DNA of 64,000 nucleotides, taken from assembly GCA_021186555.1 (NCBI GenBank), contig JAJKFL010000042.1, positions 14,703,521 through 14,767,520 on the forward strand, given 5' to 3'. The stretch is from Reticulitermes speratus. Lineage: Eukaryota; Arthropoda; Insecta; Blattodea; Rhinotermitidae. The position numbers and the translations under genes were made by a program. The notes beneath the pieces are model-generated. The model did not search any database. It was not told the DNA's origin and saw only the letters and a list, made by a program, of their open reading frames with translations. Below, one piece after another: positions 44,614 to 55,226 of this stretch (positions within the stretch are counted from its first letter, which is position 1; every line of letters starts with the position of its first letter).

Positions 44614-44893
44614 AACTGCTTTCGCCGATCCCAGCGGCCGCGCGGTCTAAGGCGTGGGCCTACGGCCGCTCGCTTACTGGGATTGTGGGTTCGAATCCCG
44701 CCTAGGGCATGGATGTCTGTCTCTTGTGAGTGTTGTGTGTTGTCAGGTAGAGGTCTCTGCACGAGCTGGTCCCTCGTCCAGAGGAGTCCTACCGAGTGTG
44801 GTGTGTCGAAAAAGTGTGTGATCGTGAAGCCTCGAAAAACGAGGCGGCCTAGGCCCCCAAGGGGCTGTCGAGCCATTGAAAAAAACTGCTTTC
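44614..44893 (+). mobile_element. SINE-B with exact TSDs
   Basis: SINE 44624-44883: CCAGCGGCCGCGCGGTCTAA, B box GGGTTCGAATCCC, tail GGGGCTGTCGAGCCATTG plus A(7). TSD AACTGCTTTC at 44614-44623 and 44884-44893. Confidence 0.93.
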
Positions 44894-45300
44894 AGTTTCA
44901 TTAAATTGAAATCTTAATAAACTACATGGGCCTAGATTAGTAAGGAAATTTTGATACTATAATATTTTATGTTTCAAATTGTCTGCTATATTCGCTTTGT
45001 TTTTTGCACAACTTACTAGTTTCTAGAGTAGGATAGGCTTGCTCCCTGTGATATATTTTAGGGGAGACTCGCGCCCCTAGCACATTGGCTCCGTCACTTA
45101 TGCCAGTACCCCTACTGAAGAATGCTTATGAAAGCATGCTTACGACCAGTAACTTACTTTCTGTTGTGTACTTCACTGTACTTCCAATTGGTATTGAGAT
45201 ATTACTTCAAAATTTTCAAAATCTATAATGTCTGTATGTTCCACTTAGTTTGTATTTTGTCTTCACTTTACGCTTTATTGACCACATTAGGGAAACAGCC
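44894..45300. other. No gene seen
   Basis: Nothing recognised. Confidence 0.5.
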
Positions 45301-45304
45301 TGTT

Positions 45305-45365
45305 GATTATACGACCACCTGATGACGGCCACTTGTTAACCGAAACCTGTTGTGACGGTCAAACT
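45305..45365 (+). repeat. CTGATGACGG...CGAAAC dispersed motif
   Basis: CCACCTGATGACGGCCACTT followed by GTTAACCGAAACCTGTTG. Confidence 0.5.
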
Positions 45366-45559
45366 ATGCTGTAAGGAACACAGGCCTGAAGTATATAATA
45401 CAGAGTTACGTGTATATTTTAGTGTTACATTTTTTAGTGTAGAAGAGCCCCTTGAAGATTCAACGGGACGTATATTATATACGTGCGTAGAATATATTAG
45501 TATATATTATATTATTATATAATCAGCGAGACGCCTGACTTTTATGTCAGTGTCAGAGG

Positions 45560-45805
45560 GTTTTTTTTGTGGTGAAGGGCCCCGTAGCAGATGCTATGGA
45601 CGTACCGCAGCAGCCTTGAGGCTTATTGTGCAACCCTGTGATGATTAGTTTTTCCGTGTAATGGAGCACCGGTGGAATGAAATTGACAGGGGAAAATATC
45701 CCAGTGCCCGTCCCACAAACTCCACATGGACTGATCCGGGATTGAACCCGGGTTTCTGCGGTGAGAGGCCGGCGACTAACCGCCTGAGACATAGCACAGC
45801 CGAGG
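45560..45805 (-). mobile_element. SINE-A, nearly full length
   Basis: Plus strand order: AAGGGCCCCGTAGCAGATGC (3' domain), CCTTGAGGCTTATTGTGC, AATGGAGCACCGGTGGAATG, GGATTGAACCCGGGTTTC (B box) and CTAACCGCCTGAGACATAGC (A box). The best complete SINE-A reference in the window. Confidence 0.9.
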
Positions 45806-46604
45806 TTCTTTCTTACAGTGACAGTATGTACATATCGAGTCCATTTGATGATTCAGCGCTATCTGTCTTACACCGAGAGTAACTACGTCATCTGCAACAT
45901 ACACTCTTAGACAAATAATCGTAAAACGCCTTTAATATAATTATTAGTTATTCATTTATTTATAAAAAATATAAAAAGTAAAAGTGGCAGAGACAATGGA
46001 AATCGGGAACATTCGAATGAAATGCACCTTCACTTTTCTTATGTTTCCAGGGTTAAATGGCCTCGCTGTATACGAACGATCGTACCCGGACGTCAGTGAC
46101 GTCACCTTTCACTCATTTTGTCTCATAATACAAGCTGCGTAGTTCTTGAATTTCCGACACCTCGGAAGTTTCTGGTTTCATCACAGTCCTGATGATGGAG
46201 GTTTCAGTGGTAGCCAATTGTTGGTGTTTTATTTGTCTGTGACTATTTTATAGCACGAGAACACTTAAAAGTAATTTCCTTTCCGCGGAGATTGTACATG
46301 TTCTGGAATTGGCATATTCGTCACAGTCTATTTTCAGTAGCTCCGTGGAATAGGGTCCTTCAGAAACTGGTGGTAATTCAGACGGGAAAATTTAATGCAA
46401 CTGGAAAGCGTAGTGTGTTCTTCGTAACGGCCGGTCACTGGAGTCTATCCTGAGTCAGAAGAATTCAGCCCACATCATAAACCCCTGTGTAGTTGATGTT
46501 GATATTAATATTATTCTTCCATCGTTGCGTAGGTCTTCCAGGTGGTCTGTTTCCTTCGCGTCATTTCTGACTGCCATTTTTGTTACTTTATAAGGTGAAA
46601 GGTA
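45806..46604. other. No gene; foldback core at 46185-46212
   Basis: CAGTCCTGATGATGGAGG with TTTCAGTGGTAGCC is another copy of the dispersed core. Otherwise nothing. Confidence 0.45.
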
Positions 46605-46880
46605 ATGTTCACCCTAGAACAGGCCATGAAGGCCCAGAGGGGGAGTAGAGATATAGCTCTACTCTTTCTTTAACCTCGGCGCTAGATGGGGGTGGGTGGT
46701 CAACGCCACGCCTCGGCCACTTTACCCCCGGGAATGACCCAGTACCCATTGTACAGGAGGCTGGTAGGTCCCAGAGCCGGTCTGGACGGGTGCTGAAAAT
46801 CTCGCCCCCACCGGAAATCGATCCCCGGACCGTCCAGCTCGTAGCGAGTCGCTATACTGACTACGCTATCCCGGCCCAAT
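46605..46880 (-). mobile_element. SINE-F copy 2 (best copy)
   Basis: Reverse-complemented: GGGCCGGGATAGCGTAGTCA, GTATAGCGACTCGCTACGAG, B-box region GGGGATCGATTTCCGG, then body with GGGTCATTCCCGGGGGTAAA and GGCGTTGACCACCC. Shared with 26770-27078. Confidence 0.8.
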
Positions 46881-47689
46881 AATTTATAGACAAATATTTT
46901 TTATTTCTGGGGTTATAAATCTTCGGGTATTCAAATTTTGGTAATTAGAAGTGATAAATTGAGAGGATTTGGATTCGGGACAATATGGAAGAATAGATTA
47001 ATGAAAATTACACACATCTGAATTTTATAATAAATGAATATAATGGATAATTTACTGACTTTGTTAGAATTCTGAAACATGCCGCCACGTCTAACTCATT
47101 TAAGATTCTGACGCTTCTGGTACGGTTTGGCGTACTCGAATATTCGCCTACCCTTAGCCTAGATATGCTACAGGAACCTACACACCGGGCAGAAAATGAA
47201 TGTATGATATTAAAATGAATCGCACAGATAATTTTATGCCGTGAAATCGATTAAAATCGTTTATCGTGTCCGATTGCGAGTTTCAGTGTAAGCGGTGTTG
47301 AACTGTCGGATTGTATTACCAGAATGTTAGTTCTTCGGGTAAGGTTTGACTGAAGGAAACTTAATTAAACCTCATTCGGTGCTTTTATTTATGGAGCAGC
47401 TAAAGTTATTGAAAGTGTTTCAAACAGGGCTATTGGAAACACTGAAGGAAAATATGATTATAGCGGTTGATAGTAACAAATACACACAAAATAACACTTC
47501 AAGTTACTTCTCTTAACTAATTCTTCCGTTCTTCTGTTGATCAGTAGCACGCTTAAGAATGACAAGAATTTGTCACAGAGCCTCGTAATTGTCGGTGAGT
47601 TTTTCAAAGGAAATTCGTTGGTTGTTAAAGGAATATTATGCGATTTTAATTGCTTCGAGTAACTTTTCTTCCACTTGAATGGCACGACA
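46881..47689. other. No gene seen
   Basis: Nothing recognised. Confidence 0.5.
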
Positions 47690-47850
47690 GCCCGAATCGG
47701 GCCCTGGCCTCTTTGATAGTTCGCCTTAGGCACCCTCTGCTGTATCCTTCAGCATCCTCTGATATTGAACCTCAACGAGGAGTCACCCCTGGTGTCGTCC
47801 CATCTCTATCGTGATCCACCCACTGGCCTCCTTCCTTGGAATTTTCCATC
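47690..47850 (-). mobile_element. Unclassified repeat with SINE-B-like 3' end
   Basis: Reverse-complemented it ends GAGGCCAGGGCCCGATTCGG then GCTGTCGTGCCATTC, close to the SINE-B tail. Upstream DNA is unrelated to SINE-B. It could be the 3' end of a LINE that supplies SINE-B retrotransposition. Confidence 0.45.
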
Positions 47851-50172
47851 CAGTACTTGTTTCGGTATAATGCCGAATAACAATAAGTAAAACAAAGTGT
47901 TTTATACCGAATCCGAAGGAATTTCGGGTCGTAGGTGACACAACGATTAAGGACCAAGTTCATGATGACATTCGGACTGGTCAGGCCTGTCGCCCACAAC
48001 AATGTAAGAATATGGAGCATTGGCGCATTTAAGATGAACACAGGAACCATATTATTTGAAAATAAATTGGTCCATCCCCCTTTGATTCACCATAAACCCT
48101 GTAAGGATAACCGTCAGTTGGTAACTGCTTCCGGAACGAGAAGCCGACGCACACCGCCCGACCCATCGCGCAGTTTGTTTTATTAAAGTGCTACATAAAA
48201 GTGGCAGTCTTAAAACAAAGCTTAAATTATTTTATCCGTGCACACAATTCTCGGACAGTATGAATAAGGTCCTGTCGGTGAGGCAAAAGAGGTTGTTTGA
48301 AAACAAATATCGCCATTCTGCGATATGACGCCGTTTAGAGTGGTAGGATGGAACCGAGTATTCGGATGAACCCCCTGCCCCCAAATTCAGACTAAAAAAG
48401 TGCCTCTTTTACCCAAGAATTAAGATAGCAGTTTTTGTCCTAACGTCGGTACTTACCTACCAGACTACACGGTGTCACCTCCTAGAAGACACTAGTGTTC
48501 ATTTTTATCGCCGTGAGAACTTCGTGTCTCGTATTTTCTGAGTAAATATCGGGGAGTGAAGTTCATTAAGTACTAAGACGTGCCGGAAGACTTAGAATGT
48601 TATTAAAACTCTTAGTAATGCGCTTATTGGTACAGGTTTCTAGAGAAGAAAGGCTTCAGTACAAGTAATCAAGTTAGGGCCCCAGTTTGTACTGATTATT
48701 TCCACTCAGAATGTCCACAGTGTTTCTGAACTGGAAGCCGCAAGGAAGGAGGCCGTTCTCATGAAGAATGAAAGGACAAATACAGAAATATATATAGGGT
48801 GTTTCTTTTTTCCTTCCCCTGAGCACGGCACGTTTTTACATAGAAAACCTGCATCCGTCGGCACATACTGTGACAGCTGCCGTGCTAAGGAAAACCATAA
48901 AAGAGACACTCAAGATAATCGGAAGAAGCAAACAGCCTTGACCTTTTCTGCGGCTGTTGTGTGATAATGGAAGGACGTATACTTCAATCTAAGCCACGAG
49001 TTTCTTTGGCGGGGGATGTGGCTTTTATAAGCAGATTACCGGTGTTGCTTTGCATACGTTTCTTACGCCATAAACGTTTCACGGTGAGCGTAGATATAAG
49101 TATGTGAAGCTCAATGTAACTGCCATGTGCATCAGTTCTTCGTGTCTTGAGAGGCAGTGGACCACGGACAGTGCATGTATGACTTCATTTCTCGTTAAAT
49201 ATTTCATTTGTTTCGGCTGGGCAATAATTCACAAGCGTTTCTGAATGTATTTTTGGTATATTAGCGGGACAAAATTGCAAAAATTAGCCCATTATTTTCG
49301 CCAGGTCTATTTCTGTATCCATTAAATGGGCATCAATGGAATTTCACATTATGGAGTTTTACAAAAATGTATAAAAAATTTCAGTTTTGTTTAATATTGG
49401 GAAATAAGTAACACTTTACTTGAACCTTCACGAGATCGTACGCTCGTATCAACTAGCTAAATCTTTGTCGCAAAGAAAAAAATGTCAGACAAATTTTATA
49501 GAATAAGTTGAAACATTTTATGTACAAAATATATTTTTCTTAATTATTGCAGTTTTGACGATAATCAAATTAAAGATAGAACGCGTCAATATTGTTACGA
49601 TAAATTTACATTTCCTAACTTGTGAGTTACATAGCACATCGGTTTCGTGATGACTGTTCTGCGCCGTATTATTCCAGTACTTCAATTGGCAATCAAGTCA
49701 CTCATCTACATGCATTATTTTAACAGTGAAGAAATTTCGGGGTTCCATTTACGGAAGGAATTTGTTGAACACCGGAACATCTAGAGGGTTTAGTTCATGA
49801 TGATAGAAGAAAGAGATCCCTATTGACAGTGGGGAATAAAGCATAAAAGCCCACCGAAATAACTGTAAGAGAAAATAATGCCAGTGACTGCACTGACACC
49901 GCAGTAAGCGACCACCATTATACAGGTTTCGCGTTAACTTCAATGTTGTGGTTTGATACTCTTAGCGGATTTTTGTGTGTGACATATTATGCATTATGTT
50001 GTCTCTATCACTGTTTGGACTGATCTCATAAAACATAAATCTATAAGACAGTGTGTACTTGATATCTGATAGTATAAACTAAACCAATGATAGCTACTTA
50101 GGTATGTAGGTTACGTTATTTAATGTAAATTTATAATCTAAGGCTTTCATGGCGACTGAATTCAATGAAAAT
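47851..50172. other. No gene seen
   Basis: About 2.3 kb without recognisable repeats or exons. A frame at 48761-48964 has CDSC and a basic tail but no family match. This repeat-poor stretch lies downstream of the putative SNAG exon and would be intronic if that gene is real. Confidence 0.4.
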
Positions 50173-50250
50173 TTCTCGGGATAGCAGCAGCGTCAGATGG
50201 TTTAATGGCGAGTGAACCTCCTGAAGATGCTGCTACCCGAGAATGTTGTA
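50173..50250. repeat. Short foldback
   Basis: TTCTCGGGATAGCAGCAGCG pairs with GCTGCTACCCGAGAA, with CCTCCTGAAGATGCTG at the loop side. Confidence 0.6.
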
Positions 50251-50716
50251 CATATTAATGTTGCGTCTAACCCGTTTATAACGACATCGGTTTATGGGAC
50301 ACCTCGCCTATAACGTCTGATGTTCTGTGGTACCAATTAATTCCTGACTGTTAACCATAACGTTGTATTCCTCGGTTAGAACAACACTCGTTTATAAAGA
50401 CACAAATTATTCAGTCCCTTTAGTGAAGTTATAAACGAGTTCAACTGTATTTGGTGTCTGGAATTTCTCCGTTGTCATGTCGAAGAGATTAAACTTTTAT
50501 GAAACTGGATCTGTCTTCTTCCTCGGGTAACAGTGAGGGAAGAAACATACCCAGTTGGTGCTGATGGGAAGAGTTGTTTTCAGTAACTTCATCACTCTTG
50601 ATTTATAACTCAACGTTTTAGAAACTTGAACTATTTCCGAAAACATGGACAGAGTCCAGAAACACAGCGATCCTAAATGTAATTTGCTATACGTCATAAA
50701 ATTGACTGCGACTTAC
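50251..50716. other. No gene seen; putative intron start
   Basis: Would be the 5' part of the intron following the exon at 50717-50956 (minus strand). Nothing else recognised. Confidence 0.4.
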
Positions 50717-50956
50717 TGTGTTGAGTGGTGATAGCAGCGAGCGGTCTGTAATAGGCGCCAGGGCTGGGTGGCGCCACACATCCTTCAGTTGGACTTACAG
50801 GGCCTGCCGGCGCCTCTTCGCGGTCTTCATCTTGTGTCGCCGCCGCGACGCTCCAACAATCCCTCACCGTCGTCTGGTACTTGTTGCATGTCTTCTTTAC
50901 CATATAGCACCTCGGCATTCTGGTTGTTGTTGAAAAGTTCAAGTTGTAGGCGGAAT
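50717..50956 (-). CDS. Putative SNAG-type transcription factor, 5' coding exon
   Basis: Minus-strand exon bounded by a pyrimidine-rich acceptor (GTGTATTTTCTTTTGAG, AG at 50957-50958) and a consensus donor (ACA|GTAAGT, intron from 50716 down). The ATG at 50916-50918 has A at -3 and is the first in frame after an upstream TGA in the unspliced sequence. It gives 67 codons plus one base (phase 1): MPRCYMVKKTCNKYQ at the start, an acidic/proline middle (QDEDREEAPAGP, APPSPG), then YYRPLAAITTQH. MPR(S/C)(F/Y)(L/M)VKK is the SNAG motif, the N-terminal corepressor-recruiting peptide of Snail, Scratch and Gfi zinc-finger repressors. The exon is GC-richer than its surroundings. No zinc-finger exon is visible toward lower coordinates, so the rest may lie outside the window. 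Alternative: a chance GC-rich frame. Confidence 0.45.
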
Positions 50957-52629
50957 CTCAAAAGAAAATACACTTCGACGCCGGAAAATGATTAATCCAA
51001 TACCGTCTTTAGATAAAACTTGTACTGGAATCTCTTTGTCCTGCTTGAGAGAAAGATTGCTTTTTTTTAAGTTGTAGCACCTTATTCCATTAAAGTGTCA
51101 GACTAACATTTACTGTTCATAACTTATGCTCTTTTCTTTATAACGCTATCTTTCCTATAAGATTTTGAGTACACACAAAAATTCTACTTCGTTGATTTGA
51201 CTACGGTTTCTTCACTAGCAGAGAAATATTGCTTTCGTTGTTATATATAAAGGTGCAATATTAAATTGATAAATGAGCTACAAATCAATAAATTTATATC
51301 TTAAATTTTGAGGCTGAATATTGCTCTTGATTCTGTGTGGTCAGGTATCACTTGCACTGACGCATGCTCTGTTTGTAGTTGAATTACTTGGAGTACAGTC
51401 AGCACTGTTAGCTGTAAACTAATTGCGTTGAGAGTGTCACTATCGTGCCGCAACACTGCGAATCAACAAGTTGCACTTCACCCACACGAAAAGTGTAACC
51501 AACAGGTTATACAAAACATGCACTACGAAATACTCCCTTCAAGTAATATAATATCAAAATTAATGTAGACCTGTGTGTTATATATTACGAACTTTCTAAT
51601 TGCTACAAATGTTTATGCTATAACAAGTGTACTGCGGTGCTCTTACAGTGCGTGTCAGATATTAGCAGCACGTTAAATACGAATCATGTTCTACGACAAA
51701 AACTTATTCTCAACGCTCAGAGAATAAACATGTATTCAGAAAACCCCATCGTTTCTTCTTTCGTTTCTTTCTTGTTCTTGTGTTGTTCTTTCTCTTGTCG
51801 GCGAATACGTGTATCAATGGCAACATGAAAGGTCCCCGTTATGGTTCTATTGCTTTCGTTTCTTTGGCATTCTCCATCACAGCAAATCGTTAATAGAAGT
51901 TCTTCTTCTCTGCTTCGGACAAAATACAAATACGAAACAAAATATGAAGAATAAAACGTTACTGAAGAAATCTCGTTGTATTACTTAGTTTACGATATCT
52001 TCGTTGTCTGCAGTTAGTAATTTACTCATATATTAGGAATCCGGTTAAAGAAGTGTGTAAACAGAAACGAAAGTGAAGAGATGAGAGGCAGAAGAAGACA
52101 GAAGATGGCCTAGACTGGAGCGCAGAAGGCATAGCTAGAAGGGGAAGATAGACAGACAGGCTCTAAAGCGGGTTGGGCGGGGGGTGGGCTATAGGCAGTC
52201 TCCTCCAGCCACCTGTTAGTGGCGCTGCGCGGATCTTTCGCGAGGACTCTGCCGGATCTCAGAAGCAACAATTGGTTTGTTCCAAATCAGTAGGCGAACA
52301 CAGTCACACTGATAAGATATATAGGAATAATTAATTTCAAATAGAAAAGAGAAGCTCCAGTAAGGCCAAAATTATGAATTTTCTTTCCCTTTTACAGAAA
52401 AGGACGGCGTATTTTTGTTTCACAATTAAGTTTGTATGGTTTATGGTTAGATTAGGATCGGATTCACTGACTTTTTATGTCACTTTTCAGTATCACTGCA
52501 GTCATTGTTCACTCCACAGTCCTCAGCCTTTCGTTATCCTAAAGCGTTAACTCGTAGCAAATATCATTCACTCGCTGATACTTTTGAAAAGCAGTAGCCA
52601 TGCAAGCTTGTCGGCCTCTACTTCACGTA
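50957..52629. other. Putative first intron / upstream DNA
   Basis: If the exons on either side belong together, this is intron 1. It holds a GC box-like GGGCGGGGGGTGGG (52177-52190) and a CACCTG E-box at 52210-52215. No recognised repeat, unlike most of the window. Confidence 0.35.
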
Positions 52630-52970
52630 CTCACCGCAGAAAGATATCAGCAGAACAGACACCATGAAGAAGTAATATAGCGTAACTGAGTTTACACACA
52701 AAGAAAGGAAAGACGGAAGTCGCTCCGAGACGGAAATAAACCGACGGGACGCACCACAAGCACTCCTTACCAGCCAGACGTACGGAGCGTGGCAACCCCT
52801 CGCCCATAGCACCGACATGGACACTCACTCACTCGGGCGGGGTGGCTTCGCGCTGCTACAGGTTCCATGGCGGCGACGCTCTTCCGGTGCACGCCTGCGC
52901 AAAATAGAGCGTCACAAGCAATAGACTCGCTTCTTACTTGCTTCAATCGATCCCCCGTATCTGCCAACAC
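52630..52970 (-). promoter_or_regulatory. Promoter-like GC-rich block and candidate first exon
   Basis: A GC- and CpG-rich block in an AT-rich landscape. It clusters motifs typical of promoters: CCATGGCGGC (YY1-like, 52865-52874), CTTCCGG (ETS-like, 52881-52887) and TGCACGCCTGCGCA (NRF1-like, 52888-52901). Minus-strand DNA then shows two good splice donors: CTG|GTAAGG (exon end 52771) and GCG|GTGAGT (exon end 52635). With the second, an ATG at 52665 would encode MVSVLLISFC in phase 1, in frame with the exon at 50956. With the first, the exon is purely 5' UTR, leaving MPRC as the N-terminus as SNAG function requires. Confidence 0.4.
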
Positions 52971-53949
52971 CTGTTACCAAGCGTTCAGTTGGCGAGCCCA
53001 CAATATCGATCCTTCACAAATGCATTGCTTTTCCCTCCTACCTACCCTCGTATTCCAAACAAAGTGTGAAGTGTAAATCATACATCGAAGGGTAGTAGCG
53101 GGATGAAGGGAGGAATGAGTGTTAGTAAAGGAGAGGGCAGACAACTATACACGTCATAGTTGGAGGGTGAAAAACCCCTACAGATTGGAGGTGAAAGTAC
53201 AAAGTGAATATATCTGTTTTTACACTTACACGAATCTGCTCCAAGGCTAGTTTTGTTTGTTCAGAGCGTCATGCGTCGCTGGAAACCAAGCGGCGTCTAT
53301 CACATATGACAGGGAAATCAAGTTATTTTAATGATGAGGGGAGAATACAGAAAACTTGCAGTGAGATTAAACGTTCGGTTATTTCCTTATTTTTCGCCCT
53401 ACTATATGTAGTATCAGGACTGTGGCAAGGTGCTGCTCCTTATGGAACATGGATTGTTGGGAATTTCAGGACGAAATTTAGAGAAGTTTGCTGATTTTTT
53501 ATTCATGTGGGGAAAATGCCGATAAGTACCACAAAAAATATAAGGAAGCATAAAATAAAAGGAAAGATTTTCCAAAATCACGTTGTGTTTCATTAGATAG
53601 GCAGGAAATTTGGTTTCGGTATTATGACAATTAAACATATGGAGTTCAAAGCAGAACACCTTTTTTATTACTCCATGTTTCCTAACACAGTTACGTGATT
53701 TTTCCGAAATCACTGATAGGCCATCTGCTTAATTATTATTCTTTTCTTAATTTGAAAACATTAGGTATACTTCACATTTAATATTACATGAAGCGAGTAG
53801 TTGCAATAAAGGTGTTAACTAACGTAGGAATTACGATAATGCTGCTCGATAACATTTGTACGTATTTCGTATGATTTTGGTATGTGAGTCATTAATCCAG
53901 GAAGTGGAATGTAGGATCTGAGGAACTTTAAAGCTACAAGATACATTTA
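52971..53949. other. No gene seen
   Basis: A 96-codon plus frame (53204-53494) has a hydrophobic stretch but no recognised family. Confidence 0.45.
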
Positions 53950-54110
53950 TGTGAACATGAATTTCGGATGTAACACTGTGCCGAGTGGTAAATAGTTACT
54001 AACGTTTTCAGGGAACTTCAGTAACTACTTACCAGTCGACAGGAAGTAACACCCAAGAAGACTTGACTGTTTTGCAATATCGCTGTGAGAACTTCAGACT
54101 TCACTTCGTC
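53950..54110. repeat. Blattodean-type dispersed foldback repeat
   Basis: GTGCCGAGTGGTAAATAGTT and AACTACTTACCAGTCGACAGG form inverted arms about 40 bp apart; the right side continues AATATCGCTGTGAGAACTTC. Related to 33995-34200. Confidence 0.55.
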
Positions 54111-55080
54111 TTAACATATTTCTACAGCAGAATGACGTGATACGCCTTGATGTTGCGGCAACTTCTCCGACACCATTGTAAGGCGGGAAGTATGAATTGA
54201 TTCTGCAGGCGTTGCTGTACTGCGAATAGGTTTGAGTTATGAAGCAAGCTGAAAAGTATTGGGCTTCTCATGTCTCTTATTTCTTAATTGATAATTAAAC
54301 GTTTTACATCGCAGACACACAGTATTTTTATTAGTCACATTTAACTTCAGTTCCGATTAATTCGACATGTCCAAAGGGGTTAATTAATTTATTGTACGCA
54401 CTGTTGTGCCTTGCTTCAACTAGTACTAGGATTGTATAAATACCCTTCAAATTTCAAGACGATTGACATTTCGCAGCTATAGTTACTGTTTTCACAGACA
54501 ATCCTTCTATTAGTTTATTATTATACTTTATAGCCCTTCGTGGTCGTTATGAAATCACAAATTCCATGAATATTCACAATATGGCATTGAAATATTTTGG
54601 ACACGAACCTTGAGAGAATAGTCCCTGCTATTGCTGAGAGGTAGGACTGCAATATTGACGGAAGAATCAGCATCTGTCGACGGTTTTGAACAAGAGTTTT
54701 TTGTGCAGTCACTGCCACCTGGCGACGTGTCATCAACTTTAATAATTACTTGCTACCCGGGGACATTATAACGACAGAATTTTGTCTCATATGCGAGTTC
54801 TTTATATGTACTTTGTGTGTTTTCAGATCATGGAGGGTGAGTTTGGATAGGGATGTTGTACATACTGAGGAAATAGTATACACATAAAATTTCTAAATAT
54901 ATGAAGGCATCTAATATGTTTTATTGCTCCTCTCATCTTTTATACTGGTCCCTTTTTACACAAAAACCTATTTAGAATTATTTATTTAACGCCACTTCTT
55001 TCTTGAATTTTTTGGCGTAATTATACCAAATAATTTGGCGTGAGTAAAATGGTTTACACACAGCTGTACTTGAATGATTA
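54111..55080. other. No gene seen
   Basis: Nothing recognised. Confidence 0.5.
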
Positions 55081-55226
55081 TACAGGATGATTCAGGAGAA
55101 AAGTTCAATATTGTGGAATGTGATACTATTGGTCATTGTGAGAAAAAAGTTTACATGAACATGTGTCAAATTCTGAATGGTTACCGAGATAGAGCTGTTT
55201 GAATCTACACATATAAAAGCATTGCG

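Noticed and set aside
52867-53076. Plus-strand frame starting MAATLFR, resembling a mitochondrial presequence
   Set aside because: Arises in the CpG-rich promoter-like block; no splice donor or homology recognised, and the minus-strand reading is better supported.
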